Shown here piece by piece: positions 39,301 to 49,353 of a stretch of DNA of 64,000 bases; within the stretch, counting starts at the first letter, position 1; every line of letters starts with the position of its first letter. Both the position numbers and the translations under genes were made by a program. Source of the stretch: Flavobacterium oreochromis. Lineage in GTDB: Bacteria > Bacteroidota > Bacteroidia > Flavobacteriales > Flavobacteriaceae. The DNA is taken from positions 496,001-560,000 of the forward strand of contig NZ_CP067377.1 in assembly GCF_019565455.1 (NCBI RefSeq), written 5' to 3'. The notes beneath the pieces are model-generated. The model was given only the letters and a program-made list of their open reading frames with translations, ran no database searches and was not told the DNA's origin.

Positions 39301-39738
39301 TGTAAGACCCCGTGTGATACTTCCAGATGTTTCTAATCCATCAAAAGGTTTAAATAAATTTAAAGTATTGTTTTCTGATTTATAAAGACTTCCTGCACTA
39401 GAAGAAGAAATTAAGCGATTTACATCATAATAAGAATAAGTTTTCGTAAGAAAACTAGGGTATTTTAAATAATCTATATGAATGCTATCCAATCTTTTAA
39501 GAGTAGAATCTAATTGAACAGTTCCCTTTACAAAATCAACCTTATAGAGTGTAGAGTCTATCTTGATCTTATTTTTATCGTACAATACAAAATAAGACGG
39601 ATTAATACTGGTACTATCTATAAATATGATCTGTTTTTGTACAGGTATCTTTTTGTGTCTATACAAAGTCTCTTGTGCTTTCAATAAAACAGGAAAACAC
39701 AACAAGCAGATAAGAAAGCGGATTTGACTTTGCAACAT
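36339..39738 (-). CDS. Large outer-membrane barrel-like surface protein (five frameshifts)
   Basis: About 1134 aa after repair. Signal MLQSQIRFLICLLCFPVLLKAQ. The N-terminal half resembles SprA-like cell-surface proteins: GSITRGLTIGNNQNATVNSN, LQIIGKLSDKVSVRASLQDN, LDEFDQVFVELFSDKWSVRG. The C-terminal half shows alternating strands and ends NVQLRAFF, with the terminal Phe typical of outer-membrane barrels. The breaks sit in homopolymers at 39050-39054, 38247-38251, 38102-38108, 37437-37443 and 36865-36869, each restored by one base. Specific function unknown; it probably folds in the outer membrane. Confidence 0.72.
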
Positions 39739-39924
39739 ATTTCTATTAACTCAGATCGGTCAAAGATATTGCAATTATTGAAAAACTATTTAGATAAGAA
39801 AAACTAAAAAATAAACTTATACTGTATCTGTCTAGCAAGAGAACAATACCACCAGCCTTTTTTTAAATCTTAGCATTTTGTCATATAAAACCCCTTTTTT
39901 TTATTCATCTAATTAAATTTAGAA

Positions 39925-40092
39925 GATGCTCAAAAAACGCAAACCAAAACACTTTTTGTTACTCTAACATAAGGAGGCATGAGACAATTATCACACGGAA
40001 CTTTGCTTTACCTAAATAAGCAACGTCCTTCGATCTTTACTTTAGTAAAACAGAGAAGATCATAGGCTTTTAAAAGCGTCTTATTAAAATGA
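39925..40092. repeat. Diverged inverted-repeat element R4
   Basis: Ends AGATGCTCAAAAA and TTTTAAAAGCGTCTT are imperfect inverted repeats. The inner block GTTACTCTAACATAAGGAGG matches the family core. It is the more degraded of two elements in the 554-bp gap between lysC and the barrel gene. Confidence 0.5.
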
Positions 40093-40116
40093 TTTTTAAC
40101 AAATTATGCAATAAAA

Positions 40117-40256
40117 AAACTGTCTAAAAGTTTGAAAACCTACACACTAAAATCACACCATACAGATTATGTGATTTTTTATTATGGTTTGTATCATCTC
40201 TTAATATGAGAGAAACAAACTAAGTATTCGTTTTCTACTTTTTGACAGCTTCTTTA
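40117..40256. repeat. Diverged inverted-repeat element R5
   Basis: Ends AACTGTCTAAAAG and CTTTTTGACAGCTT match the family termini. Inside, ATCACACCATACAGATTATGTGAT forms a small palindrome-like stretch. Together with R4 it fills most of the gap 39739-40292, which otherwise shows no gene. Confidence 0.55.
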
Positions 40257-40292
40257 ATGCTCGTATTATTTTATTTTTTTATTAAATCACAA

Positions 40293-41546
40293 TTATTCTT
40301 TAGTAACTACCTGCAATGTTTCGCGACTCATTTGTCTAACTAACACTGTTTTATTATTTTCAACTGTGTTTACCGCGTTTTGATCAAAATGTCGAACGGT
40401 GTACAATGATACTCTTTCGTTATATGTAACTTTAAATTTCTTTGAAAGTACTTTTACTATTTCCTGAAAATGGTTGTATTTATCTTCTACGCAAACCGAG
40501 AAACTAATAGCAGAATTTTGAATAAGACTTACTTTAAGTTTGTACTTATGAAGCAAAGCAAAGATTTCACTGATATTTTCTTCCATAATAAAAGAAAAAT
40601 CTATTGAAGATAACGAAAGTAATATTTGATCTTTTTTTACTATAAAACAAGGCATCTTGGGCTCAAGATCTTGTCCTTTTGACACACTGGTTCCTGCCAA
40701 TAATGGATTTACAAAAGATTTTACATACAAAGGAATTTCTTTTCGCTGTAATGGTTGTAATGTTTTAGGATGAATGACACTAGCGCCATAAAATGCTAAT
40801 TCAATAGCTTCTCTATACGAAATTTGATTTAGTAAATTTGTATTTTCAAAATAACGAGGGTCAGCATTCATAACACCAGGAACATCTTTCCAGATAGTAA
40901 CGCTTTCTGCATTTAAACAATAAGCAAAAATTGCAGCTGTATAATCAGATCCTTCGCGTCCTAAAGTAGTTGTAAAACCATTTTCGTCAGAACCTAAAAA
41001 CCCTTGTGTAACAAATAATTGTTTCTTTTTAGCTATTTTAGAAATTGCTTTTTGTGTTTTTTCCCAATCTACATTTGCATCACGATAATTTGCATCTGTT
41101 TTGATATAATTACGTACATCAATCCACTGTGACTGGATTCCTTTAAAATTCATATAATGCGATACAATGGTAGTAGATAGAATTTCTCCAAAACTTACAA
41201 TTTGATCATAAACATAACTGTAATTAGGTGATTTATTACTTCTTATAAAATATTCAAAATCAGCAAAGTGCTCATTTACATCGTAAAAAACGTCATGATT
41301 TTCATCATCAAATAAATCGAATAGTATTTGATGATGATATTTTTTAACTTCTTGAATAGAAGGATTTAATTGAGGTGATTTTTCAAAGTAATTTTTTATC
41401 ACTTCTTCTAAGGCATTCGTTGTCTTACCCATAGCAGACACCACCAGCAACACCTCTTCGTACCCCACTTTTTGAAGTACATCAAAAACATTTTTTACGC
41501 CCGCTGCATCTTTAACTGATGCACCACCAAATTTGAATATTTTCAT
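40293..41546 (-). CDS. lysC: Aspartate kinase
   Basis: 417 aa, intact. It phosphorylates aspartate in the first step of Lys/Thr/Met and diaminopimelate synthesis. The N-terminal kinase motif is KFGGASVKDAAGVKNV (residues 4-19). Others are TTLGREGSDYTAA (near 188) and the substrate-binding WKDVPGVMNADPR. A shortened ACT-like regulatory part follows (about 300-390). It is monofunctional: no homoserine dehydrogenase domain is attached. 53 bp separate it from the upstream GNAT gene. Confidence 0.92.
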   Translation of the reverse strand: MKIFKFGGASVKDAAGVKNVFDVLQKVGYEEVLLVVSAMGKTTNALEEVIKNYFEKSPQLNPSIQEVKKYHHQILFDLFDDENHDVFYDVNEHFADFEYFIRSNKSPNYSYVYDQIVSFGEILSTTIVSHYMNFKGIQSQWIDVRNYIKTDANYRDANVDWEKTQKAISKIAKKKQLFVTQGFLGSDENGFTTTLGREGSDYTAAIFAYCLNAESVTIWKDVPGVMNADPRYFENTNLLNQISYREAIELAFYGASVIHPKTLQPLQRKEIPLYVKSFVNPLLAGTSVSKGQDLEPKMPCFIVKKDQILLSLSSIDFSFIMEENISEIFALLHKYKLKVSLIQNSAISFSVCVEDKYNHFQEIVKVLSKKFKVTYNERVSLYTVRHFDQNAVNTVENNKTVLVRQMSRETLQVVTKE

Positions 41547-41599
41547 ATCACACTTTTTTTCAAGACTTTAAAAAACCTTGATTTATTAAATCTTGATGA

Positions 41600-42082
41600 T
41601 TATTTATTATTTAAAAAATTATCTAATCCACTTTCATCCATTTGTACAACGCGCCAATCATTGAGTACTCTTGCGCCTGATTTTTCATAAAAATCAATCG
41701 CATTTGTATTCCAATCTAAAACATTCCACTCAATACGTCTAACACCATCTAAATCTCCTTGCTTCATTATTTCTTTATACAAGGCTATTCCAATACCTGT
41801 TCCTCTCATGTTTTGAGTAACGATTAAGTCTTCTAGATGAATTGTTTTTCCTTTCCAAGTAGAATAACGATAGTAATAAAGAGCCACCCCTACTATTACC
41901 CCATCTAATTCAGCTAAAAAAGTATGAAACAAAGGATTGGGTCCAAAACCATCACGAATCAAATCTGCTTCTGTTACTACTACAGCTTCAGGTTCTTTTT
42001 CAAATAATGCTAATTCTTTAATAAGGAGCAAAACTTGTCCCATATCATCAGCTGTACCTCTACGAATAATAAAATCTTTCAT
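41600..42082 (-). CDS. GNAT N-acetyltransferase
   Basis: 160 aa. GNAT fold with the acetyl-CoA loop MRGTGIGIALYKEIM and the preceding strand IHLEDLIVTQ. The C-terminal IEWNVLDWNTNAIDFYEKSGA resembles diamine/thialysine acetyltransferases of the SAT family, suggesting a small amine substrate; this remains a family-level guess. Its start overlaps the stop of the M48 protease gene by 1 bp, so the two are likely co-translated. Confidence 0.85.
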   Translation of the reverse strand: MKDFIIRRGTADDMGQVLLLIKELALFEKEPEAVVVTEADLIRDGFGPNPLFHTFLAELDGVIVGVALYYYRYSTWKGKTIHLEDLIVTQNMRGTGIGIALYKEIMKQGDLDGVRRIEWNVLDWNTNAIDFYEKSGARVLNDWRVVQMDESGLDNFLNNK

Positions 42083-42906
42083 TATTTTTTCTTTTTAGCA
42101 GGTGCAGATGATTTTTTTAACTGACGAACATATGGTTTGTAAAGACCTTCTGATTCCGCTCTTTGCTTAGCTTTTTCTGCACGATCTTTTGGATCAGGAT
42201 GCGAACTTAAGATTCTTGACATAAAATTAGAATCAGCTCCCTGACTTAAACCAGCTAATACCGTAAAAGCTGATTCAACAGCATTTACATTATATCCATG
42301 CTTTTTCATAAATTCATATGAAAACATATCTGCTTCTGATTCTTGTTTTTGACTATGACGACTATCTACCATTGCACTCCCTATTTTCCCCAAAGTACTT
42401 TCACTTACCGCAGCCACTTCTTTTACTTGCGAACCTACTGCATCTACTAAAGCTTCTTTTTGATAAGCCGCACGAATAGCATCTCTTGTATCATGATTTA
42501 CAACATGTCCTATTTCATGTCCTATTACGGCCAATACTTCATTATCATCCATAGCATCTAACAAACCTTGAAAAACACGAACACTACCATCAGCACAAGC
42601 AAAAGCATTTACCTCTTTTACTTTATACACTTTAAAATTAAGGGTTAATCCGCTTTCTGTTTTATGCTTACCAAACAACTTATTTAATCGTAATGTATAA
42701 GGATCTTTAGGACCAGCAATAGGATTTTCTTTATCCATCTTGTCAACAGATGCTTTAGATAATTGAGCCGCATCTGCATCAGAAAATGTAAAACCTGCTA
42801 CTCCTTTTTGCAAAGCACCCAAAGCTTTTTCTCCTAAATTAATTTGAGCACTCATTGTGAAAGGCATTAAAGCCAATAAACCTACTGCCAATTGTATTTT
42901 TTTCAT
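42082..42906 (-). CDS. M48-family secreted metalloprotease
   Basis: 274 aa with signal peptide MKKIQLAVGLLALMPFTMSA. Zinc motif HEIGHVVNHD near residue 132 and the third ligand in ESEADMFSYEFM. The C-terminal SHPDPKDRAEKAKQRAES is typical of M48C/YcaL-like members. It is probably a periplasmic peptidase acting on misfolded or outer-membrane proteins. The basic tail KKSSAPAKKKK is notable. Confidence 0.88.
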   Translation of the reverse strand: MKKIQLAVGLLALMPFTMSAQINLGEKALGALQKGVAGFTFSDADAAQLSKASVDKMDKENPIAGPKDPYTLRLNKLFGKHKTESGLTLNFKVYKVKEVNAFACADGSVRVFQGLLDAMDDNEVLAVIGHEIGHVVNHDTRDAIRAAYQKEALVDAVGSQVKEVAAVSESTLGKIGSAMVDSRHSQKQESEADMFSYEFMKKHGYNVNAVESAFTVLAGLSQGADSNFMSRILSSHPDPKDRAEKAKQRAESEGLYKPYVRQLKKSSAPAKKKK

Positions 42907-43207
42907 GTTATTTTAATTTTATTTAGTTATAACAAGCATACTGCCACGAACAAAGATAAGAGAAGTATAATTTATTTTAAACAACTTCACAGAATAAAAA
43001 TTTTCTACAATTTTTAAAACAAAAACAACCATAAGGAGGCGACACAAAGAATATAAAGACATAAAAAACAACCTTTGATTCCTTTATATTATAACAATAA
43101 TTTAAATTCTCTATCTATTTTATTCAAAGATTACGACTTACATGATACAGGTTACTTTATTTTTAAAAAATAAATCCCATCTTTGCAATACTAACTGCAT
43201 AATAATT
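42907..43207. other. Intergenic region without a clear gene
   Basis: This is a divergent gap between the M48 protease (minus) and fbp (plus). It holds AT-rich DNA and a weak inverted repeat (AATATAAAG ... CTTTATATT, about 43049-43091). I see no convincing gene or promoter pair. Confidence 0.4.
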
Positions 43208-44218
43208 ATGGAAGAACGCAACAGAACCCTTGGCGAATTTATTATAGAAAAACAAAATGATTTTCAATATTCTTCAGGAGAGCTCTCAAGAATCATCAAC
43301 TCAATACGTTTAGCTGCTAAAGTAGTCAATCATAAAGTAACACAAGCTGGATTAGTAGACATTGTAGGAGCAGCAGGTGAAACAAATATACAAGGAGAAG
43401 ACCAACAAAAACTGGATGTATATGCTAATGAAGTATTCATTCAAACACTAATTAATAGAGAAATTGTTTGCGGAATAGCAAGCGAAGAGAACGATGACTT
43501 TATTACTATTTCAGGAGCAGATAACAGCCACAATAACAAATATGTTGTCCTTATGGATCCTTTAGACGGATCTTCTAATATAGACGTAAATGTATCTGTT
43601 GGAACTATTTTTTCTGTATACAGAAGAATTACACCAGTAGGCACACCCGTTCAACTAGAAGATTTCTTACAACCTGGTATAAATCAAGTTGCTGCTGGAT
43701 ATGTTATTTACGGTACTTCTACGATGCTTGTCTATACAACAGGAAATGGCGTAAACGGTTTTACACTAAATCCTGCAATAGGTACTTTTTATCTTTCACA
43801 TCCAAATATGCAATTTTCAAAAGATGGAAAGATTTATTCTATTAACGAAGGTAACTACGTTCACTTCCCTCAAGGCGTAAAAGATTATTTAAAATACTGC
43901 CAAAAAGAAGAGGCTGATCGCCCTTATACTTCTCGTTACATTGGTAGTTTAGTAGCTGATTTTCACCGAAACATGATTAAAGGAGGTATTTATATGTATC
44001 CTCCTAGCTCTAAAGCCCCTAATGGAAAACTAAGACTATTATATGAGTGCAATCCTATGGCATTTATCACAGAGCAAGCAGGCGGAAAAGCATCTGATGG
44101 TTATAGAAGAATAATGGAAATTGCCCCTACTGAGTTACACCAAAGAGTCCCTTTCTTTTGCGGAAGTTACAACATGGTTGACAAGGCAGAAGAATTTATG
44201 AAAATAAATCAGCAATAA
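43208..44218 (+). CDS. fbp: Fructose-1,6-bisphosphatase class I
   Basis: 336 aa from ATG 43208 ([16 protein letters not shown]). The 22 upstream in-frame codons from 43142 are not family-like. It hydrolyses fructose-1,6-bisphosphate in gluconeogenesis. Metal site [12 protein letters not shown] near residue 118, SIGEGN-like [23 protein letters not shown] and [20 protein letters not shown] are all in place. Intact and single-copy in the window. Confidence 0.95.
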   Translation: MEERNRTLGEFIIEKQNDFQYSSGELSRIINSIRLAAKVVNHKVTQAGLVDIVGAAGETNIQGEDQQKLDVYANEVFIQTLINREIVCGIASEENDDFITISGADNSHNNKYVVLMDPLDGSSNIDVNVSVGTIFSVYRRITPVGTPVQLEDFLQPGINQVAAGYVIYGTSTMLVYTTGNGVNGFTLNPAIGTFYLSHPNMQFSKDGKIYSINEGNYVHFPQGVKDYLKYCQKEEADRPYTSRYIGSLVADFHRNMIKGGIYMYPPSSKAPNGKLRLLYECNPMAFITEQAGGKASDGYRRIMEIAPTELHQRVPFFCGSYNMVDKAEEFMKINQQ

Positions 44219-44222
44219 AAAT

Positions 44223-44402
44223 AAGAGTGTCTAAAAGGTAAAAAACAAACAGGTTATTTGTTACTCCAACGCAAGAAGGAGTCTTCTTATATTTAATAGT
44301 AGTAAATTTACGCTACCTACTCGGGTAAGCAGGCTTTAGTCAACTAGAGTAAAGCCAATAAACGAAATTAAATAATAAGTTTAGAACTTTTTAGACACTC
44401 TT
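44223..44402. repeat. Intergenic inverted-repeat element R6
   Basis: Ends AAGAGTGTCTAAAAGG and TTTTTAGACACTCTT are inverted repeats; inner block GTTACTCCAACGCAAGAAGG. It begins 4 bp after the fbp stop and lies between fbp and the leftward tRNA cluster. Confidence 0.75.
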
Positions 44403-44473
44403 TTTTATTTTACCTAAAAGGTGATCCAAAAAATTAATCCAAAAAAAAGCTCCTTACTAAGTAAGAAGCTTTG

Positions 44474-44557
44474 TACTCAAGGCGGGACTTGAACCCGCAC
44501 GAACTAATGTTCACTGGATTTTAAGTCCAGCGTGTCTACCAATTCCACCACTCGAGC
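44474..44557 (-). tRNA. tRNA-Leu(UAA), copy 1
   Basis: 84 nt. Acceptor GCTCGAG pairs with CTTGAGT, anticodon loop CTTAAAA (UAA), T loop GTTCAAGTC, and a long variable arm as expected for Leu. The 3' CCA is not encoded. Confidence 0.95.
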
Positions 44558-44576
44558 ATTATATTTTTAGTTATAG

Positions 44577-44649
44577 AGCGAAAAACGGGGTTCGAACCCG
44601 CGACCTCAACCTTGGCAAGGTTGCGCTCTACCAACTGAGCTATTTTCGC
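44577..44649 (-). tRNA. tRNA-Gly(GCC), copy 1
   Basis: 73 nt. Acceptor GCGAAAA pairs with TTTTCGC, D arm AGCTCAGTTGGTAGAGC, anticodon stem CAACC/GGTTG with loop TTGCCAA. 19 bp from the neighbouring Leu gene. Confidence 0.95.
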
Positions 44650-44708
44650 AAATTCAGTACTATTATAGGCATAAGCAGATTAAAAAATCTTTCAGTAAGA
44701 AAGCTTTG

Positions 44709-44792
44709 TACTCAAGGCGGGACTTGAACCCGCACGAACTAATGTTCACTGGATTTTAAGTCCAGCGTGTCTACCAATTCCACCACTCGAGC
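44709..44792 (-). tRNA. tRNA-Leu(UAA), copy 2
   Basis: Identical in sequence to the copy at 44474-44557. It is followed on the minus strand by a GTAAGAAAGC remnant of the shared terminator-like hairpin. Confidence 0.95.
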
Positions 44793-44858
44793 GTATTTTT
44801 TTTAAAAGCTTATATAATCATGAACGTATTTTTAAGCACTGTAAAATGCTTGTTAAAA

Positions 44859-44886
44859 AAAGCTTCTTACTGAGTAAGAAGCTTTG
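44859..44886 (-). terminator. Hairpin downstream of tRNA-Leu copy 3
   Basis: Read leftward, AGCTTCTTAC / GTAAGAAGCT with a short loop is followed by a T run. Similar hairpins follow the other two Leu genes (near 44450-44473 and 44690-44708), suggesting each Leu unit ends in its own terminator. Confidence 0.6.
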
Positions 44887-44970
44887 TACTCAAGGCGGGA
44901 CTTGAACCCGCACGAACTAATGTTCACTGGATTTTAAGTCCAGCGTGTCTACCAATTCCACCACTCGAGC
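44887..44970 (-). tRNA. tRNA-Leu(UAA), copy 3
   Basis: A third identical copy. Leu-Gly units (44474-44649 and 44887-45061) are tandem duplicates, with a lone Leu between them. Confidence 0.95.
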
Positions 44971-44988
44971 ATACTATTCTAGTAATAG

Positions 44989-45061
44989 AGCGAAAAACGG
45001 GGTTCGAACCCGCGACCTCAACCTTGGCAAGGTTGCGCTCTACCAACTGAGCTATTTTCGC
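44989..45061 (-). tRNA. tRNA-Gly(GCC), copy 2
   Basis: Identical to the copy at 44577-44649. It is first in transcription order of the cluster. Confidence 0.95.
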
Positions 45062-45195
45062 ATTATCTCTAAAGAACTTTGCTTTACTTCCGTATTGCGA
45101 GTGCAAATATACAACAAGAATCAGTATTTGCAAGCACTTGAATAAAAAAAATAAAAACTTTTTTTCAAATATTTCAATTTCAATTCTTTAAAGAA

Positions 45196-47820
45196 CTATT
45201 TTTTAGCTATCATCCGTTTGATTTCATTTAACTTCATTAAAGCTTCTACTGGTGTCAGGGTATTGATATCTAAATTTAAGATCTCTTCTTTTATTTCTTC
45301 TAACAAAGGATCATCTAAATTAAAGAAACTTAATTGCATTTCGTCTTCTTGATTTGCTAATCCTTCTTGTGGAACTCTACCATTTAAAACCTCAGCGGAA
45401 TGATTCTTTTCTAATTTTTTTAAAATTTTACCAGCTTTTTGTATTACAGTTTGTGGCATACCAGCCATCTTGGCTACGTGAATACCAAAACTATGCGCGC
45501 TTCCTCCTTTTTCTAGTTTACGTATAAACAAAACAGTATCTTTTAATTCTTTTACTGATACATTATAATTTTGAATTCGAGTTAATGTTTCAGTCATCTC
45601 ATTTAATTCATGATAATGAGTAGCAAAAAGCGTTTTAGGTTGCGCTGGGTTTTCATGTAAAAACTCTGCAATAGCCCACGCAATAGACACACCATCATAC
45701 GTACTGGTTCCACGCCCTATTTCATCTAACAAAACTAAACTTCTATCTGATATATTATTTAATATAGACGCTGTTTCATTCATTTCAACCATAAATGTAG
45801 ACTCTCCCATTGATATATTATCACTCGCTCCTACCCGTGTAAAAATTTTATCTACTACTCCCATGGTAACCGCTTCAGCAGGCACAAAACTTCCCATTTG
45901 TGCTAATAAAACAATAAGAGCCGTTTGCCTTAATATAGCCGACTTACCTGACATATTAGGTCCAGTAATCATAATAATCTGCTGCACACTTCGATCTAAA
46001 TACACATCATTTGCTATATACGGAACCCCTATAGGCAGTTGTTTTTCAATAACAGGATGACGTCCATTTTTTATATCTAACACATAAGTATCATCTATTT
46101 CTGGGCATACATAATTATTTTCGATAGCTTGCTGCGCAAAAGAAGCTAGACAATCTAATTGTGCAATTAGATTAGCATTATGTTGAACAGGCTTGATATA
46201 AGTTGAAACCCAAACAATTAATTGTTCAAATAAAGAAACCTCTAATTGATGAATTTTCTCTTCAGCACCTAATATTTTTGACTCGTATTCTTTTAACTCT
46301 TCTGTTATGTATCGTTCTGCGTTTACCAATGTTTGCTTTCGAATCCATTCAGAAGGCACTTTATCTTTATGAGTATTACGAACCTCTATATAATATCCAA
46401 AAACATTATTAAAAGAAATTTTCAAGGAAGGAATACCTGTATTTTCAGACTCTCTTTTTTCAATTGCTTCTAAAAACTCTTTGCCTGAATTAGAAATATT
46501 GCGCAATTCATCTAATTCTGCATTTACTCCTGACGCAATGGCATTCCCTTTATTAATTGCTACAGGTGCATCTGAATTAAGTGTATTGGCTATTTTTTCT
46601 CTTAACAACTCACAAGCATGAAGACTGTCTCCTATTACTTTCACCGCTTCCTGAGTACTTTTTAACGCTACTGCTTTTATAGGCTCAATAGCATCTAACG
46701 ATTCTTTTAAATAAACCAATTCTCTTGGCGAAATTCTTCCAGCTGCTACTTTTGAAATCAATCGCTCTAAATCCGATATCTGCTTAATCTGGTGTTGTAC
46801 TTGATATAAAATATCCTGATTATCTTTAAAATAACGTACTACTTCATGACGCCCTCTAATCTTATTAATATCTTTTAAAGGAAGCGCCAACCATCGTTTT
46901 AACAAACGCCCTCCCATAGGAGAAAGTGTACGATCAATTACATCTAATAAAGTTACCGCATTAGGATTATAACTATGATATAATTCTAAATTACGAATTG
47001 TAAAACGATCCATCCAAACATAAGCATCTTCAGCAATACGATGAATAGAGGTTATATGTTGAATTTTATTATGTTGTGTTTCAGACAAATAATACAAAAT
47101 AGCTCCGAAAGCAATAATACCATGTTCTAACTCTTCTATTCCAAAACCTTTCAAGGAGTTTGTTTGAAAATGATTAACGAGACTTTCCGTTGCATAATCT
47201 TCTTTATACACCCAATCTTCAAGGTAAAAAGCATGAAAGTTTTCACCAAAAATTTCAACAAACTCTTTTTTATTTTGTTTGGGAACTAAAATTTCACTTG
47301 GATTAAAATTTTGCAATAATTTATCTACATAATCAGCATTCCCTTCCGAAGTTAAAAATTCACCCGTTGAAACATCTAAAAAGGCTACTCCTAATTGTTT
47401 TTTACCGAAATAAATAGAAGCTAAGAAGTTATTAGATTTAGAAACTAACACTTCATCATTCATAGAAACTCCAGGAGTTACTAATTCTGTAACCCCACGC
47501 TTAACAATAGTTTTAGTCATTTTAGGATCTTCTAACTGATCACAAATAGCAACACGAAGACCTGCTTTTACTAATTTAGGTAAATAAGTATTTAATGAGT
47601 GGTGAGGAAAACCAGCTAAGGCTGTTTCACTCTCTGTACCACTTCCCCTTTTAGTCAAGGTGATTCCTAAAATACGAGCTGTACGAACAGCATCATCTCC
47701 AAAGGTTTCATAAAAATCGCCCACTCTAAACAACAAACAAGCATCTGGATATTTAGCCTTAATCTCATTATATTGTTTCATTAAAGGGGTTTCCTTAGGT
47801 GCTTTAACTTTTACTGACAA
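45196..47820 (-). CDS. mutS: DNA mismatch repair protein MutS
   Basis: 874 aa, intact. It binds base mismatches and starts repair. Mismatch-binding motif [16 protein letters not shown] (Phe-x-Glu) near residue 30-45, connector and lever domains, then ATPase with Walker [14 protein letters not shown] (about 616), Walker [17 protein letters not shown] (about 690) and [11 protein letters not shown]. The start is TTG at 47820; no ATG lies in frame between it and the upstream stop. It is divergent from the DUF1573 gene, with a short shared space. Confidence 0.96.
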   Translation of the reverse strand: MSVKVKAPKETPLMKQYNEIKAKYPDACLLFRVGDFYETFGDDAVRTARILGITLTKRGSGTESETALAGFPHHSLNTYLPKLVKAGLRVAICDQLEDPKMTKTIVKRGVTELVTPGVSMNDEVLVSKSNNFLASIYFGKKQLGVAFLDVSTGEFLTSEGNADYVDKLLQNFNPSEILVPKQNKKEFVEIFGENFHAFYLEDWVYKEDYATESLVNHFQTNSLKGFGIEELEHGIIAFGAILYYLSETQHNKIQHITSIHRIAEDAYVWMDRFTIRNLELYHSYNPNAVTLLDVIDRTLSPMGGRLLKRWLALPLKDINKIRGRHEVVRYFKDNQDILYQVQHQIKQISDLERLISKVAAGRISPRELVYLKESLDAIEPIKAVALKSTQEAVKVIGDSLHACELLREKIANTLNSDAPVAINKGNAIASGVNAELDELRNISNSGKEFLEAIEKRESENTGIPSLKISFNNVFGYYIEVRNTHKDKVPSEWIRKQTLVNAERYITEELKEYESKILGAEEKIHQLEVSLFEQLIVWVSTYIKPVQHNANLIAQLDCLASFAQQAIENNYVCPEIDDTYVLDIKNGRHPVIEKQLPIGVPYIANDVYLDRSVQQIIMITGPNMSGKSAILRQTALIVLLAQMGSFVPAEAVTMGVVDKIFTRVGASDNISMGESTFMVEMNETASILNNISDRSLVLLDEIGRGTSTYDGVSIAWAIAEFLHENPAQPKTLFATHYHELNEMTETLTRIQNYNVSVKELKDTVLFIRKLEKGGSAHSFGIHVAKMAGMPQTVIQKAGKILKKLEKNHSAEVLNGRVPQEGLANQEDEMQLSFFNLDDPLLEEIKEEILNLDINTLTPVEALMKLNEIKRMIAKK

Positions 47821-47868
47821 AACGTTAAAATTTTTGATTAATCGCGACGAATTTACTTATTTTGGCGT

Positions 47869-47886
47869 AATATTTGATCAAATATT
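47869..47886. promoter_or_regulatory. 18-bp perfect palindrome in the mutS divergent region
   Basis: AATATTTGATCAAATATT is a perfect dyad in the 100 bp between two divergent starts. A TACATTTG box (47889-47896), a possible -7 element for the plus-strand gene, follows directly. In AT-rich DNA one such palindrome per 64 kb may occur by chance. Confidence 0.3.
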
Positions 47887-47920
47887 TTTACATTTGTGTA
47901 TAACTAATTACAAGTCAATT

Positions 47921-48439
47921 ATGAAAAAGGCAATACTAACAGTAGCAACAATAGTATTTTTAGGAAATTTATCTGCTACTGCTCAAGAAAAAGCAAAAAA
48001 AGCAGCTTCAAAAGCTAAAATGGAAGTAACTAAAAAAGTTGAAGAAGCAAAGTTTGAGATCACGAAAGTATCAGGTCCTGGTATGTATGTAGAAAAAGAA
48101 ACGATAGACTACGGTACAATTGAACAAGGTGCTGACGGAAAAAGAGAATTTGTTATTGTAAACAATGGTAACGAACCTTTAATTATTTCAAATGCTCAAG
48201 GATCTTGCGGATGTACTGTTCCTTCTTTTCCTAAAGAACCTATTGCTCCTGGAGCAAAAGCTGTAATTGGTGTTAAATATGATACAAACCGAGTAGGAGC
48301 TATCAATAAATCAGTAACCGTTACTACTAATATGAAAGACAACCCTACAAAAGTATTACACATAACAGGTAACGTTGTTGCTAAACCTACACCAACGAGC
48401 CCTCTAGATGCTAAACCAACAGGCCCAACTGTTCAGTAA
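47921..48439 (+). CDS. Secreted DUF1573-domain protein
   Basis: 172 aa from ATG 47921 (signal MKKAILTVATIVFLGNLSATAQ); I prefer this over the in-frame start at 47834. A Lys-rich linker is followed by DUF1573 (about 55-150): DYGTIEQGADGKREFVIVNNG, SCGCTVPSFPKEPIAPG, VTTNMKDNPTKVLHITG. Such Ig-like domains are common in Bacteroidota periplasmic proteins. The tail PTPTSPLDAKPTGPTVQ is Pro-rich. Role unknown. Confidence 0.85.
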   Translation: MKKAILTVATIVFLGNLSATAQEKAKKAASKAKMEVTKKVEEAKFEITKVSGPGMYVEKETIDYGTIEQGADGKREFVIVNNGNEPLIISNAQGSCGCTVPSFPKEPIAPGAKAVIGVKYDTNRVGAINKSVTVTTNMKDNPTKVLHITGNVVAKPTPTSPLDAKPTGPTVQ

Positions 48440-48462
48440 TTAAACTTTTAAAAGATGTATAA

Positions 48463-48488
48463 AAACCCTCCTAAAGGAGGGTTTTTTT
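48463..48488 (+). terminator. Terminator after the DUF1573 gene
   Basis: Stem ACCCTCC / GGAGGGT with loop TAAA, then seven T. It is 24 bp past the stop. Confidence 0.88.
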
Positions 48489-48533
48489 ATAACACTAAAT
48501 AAATTTCATTTTTATTTAGTATCTAAAGAAATA

Positions 48534-48541
48534 TAAATTTG
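48534..48541 (+). promoter_or_regulatory. Possible -7 box of the SpoU gene
   Basis: TAAATTTG fits the Bacteroidota TAnnTTTG element. It ends 4 bp before the ATG, so transcription could start at or near the start codon and give a leaderless message. There is only a weak -33 match (TTTA). Confidence 0.35.
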
Positions 48542-48545
48542 TGAT

Positions 48546-49079
48546 ATGAGAAAAATTGAGAATAGCGAATTAGAACGCAAAACAATACAAGAGTTTAAAG
48601 AAGCAAAAAAAACACCTCTAATTATTATATTAGATGACATACGAAGCTTACACAATATAGGATCTGTATTCAGAACAAGCGATGCTTTTTTGATTGAAAA
48701 AATTTACTTATGCGGAATTACAGCTACACCACCTAATAAAGAAATTCATAAAACAGCATTAGGCGCAACTGACACTGTTTCTTGGGAATATCAAAAAGAC
48801 GTATTAGAGGTAATTCAAAATCTTAAAAATGAAGAGGTAGAGGTCTATGCAATTGAGCAAGTTGAAAAGGCAATATTCCTAGACCAGTTTAAACCAAATG
48901 AAAATAAAAAATATGCTTTGGTTTTTGGAAATGAAGTTTTTGGTGTAAATCAAGAAGCAGTAAAACTTTGCCATGGCGCAATTGAAATTCCTCAATTGGG
49001 AACAAAACACTCTTTAAATATTTCAGTGAGCACTGGTATCGTAATTTGGGATTTATTCTGCAAACTGAATCAAAAATAA
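48546..49079 (+). CDS. SpoU/TrmH-family RNA methyltransferase
   Basis: 177 aa, intact. It transfers a methyl group from S-adenosylmethionine to a ribose 2'-OH in tRNA or rRNA. The three SPOUT motifs are present: SLHNIGSVFRTSDAF (motif 1), ALVFGNEVFGVNQEA (motif 2) and IEIPQLGTKHSLNISVSTGI (motif 3, knot). There is no N-terminal substrate-binding domain. The target nucleotide is not predictable from sequence. Confidence 0.88.
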   Translation: MRKIENSELERKTIQEFKEAKKTPLIIILDDIRSLHNIGSVFRTSDAFLIEKIYLCGITATPPNKEIHKTALGATDTVSWEYQKDVLEVIQNLKNEEVEVYAIEQVEKAIFLDQFKPNENKKYALVFGNEVFGVNQEAVKLCHGAIEIPQLGTKHSLNISVSTGIVIWDLFCKLNQK

Positions 49080-49138
49080 AAAAACGGCCTAAAAAGATTT
49101 AAACACAAACTTTAAAATCAAGGACCCTAATTTTTACC

Positions 49139-49271
49139 TGAAGATGTCCTAAAAGTAAAAAATCAACGTATCGTTTATTACTCTAATGTAAAGGAGAAAC
49201 ACATAATCAACACCCTATAACTTCTCCCTCTGATTAAAATGACAAGCATACTTACTTTTAGGACAGCCTCT
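49139..49271. repeat. Intergenic inverted-repeat element R7
   Basis: Ends GAAGATGTCCTAAAAG and CTTTTAGGACAGCCTC; inner block TTACTCTAATGTAAAGGAGA. It lies between the convergent SpoU and folK-dNK genes, whose 274-bp gap holds nothing else recognisable. Confidence 0.72.
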
Positions 49272-49353
49272 TTAAAACGATTAATAGAACCAGAAACTAA
49301 ATAAAGGTTAATTCACGCCTTTTTTGCCTCTCTTATTTTTAAATATATTTACG

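Noticed and set aside
44924..45145. Small open frames on both strands over the tRNA genes
   Set aside because: They overlap well-formed tRNA-Leu and tRNA-Gly genes and carry no protein motif.
47869..47886. Confident operator for mutS
   Set aside because: The palindrome is perfect, but about one of this length is expected by chance in 64 kb of AT-rich DNA. It is kept only as a low-confidence site.
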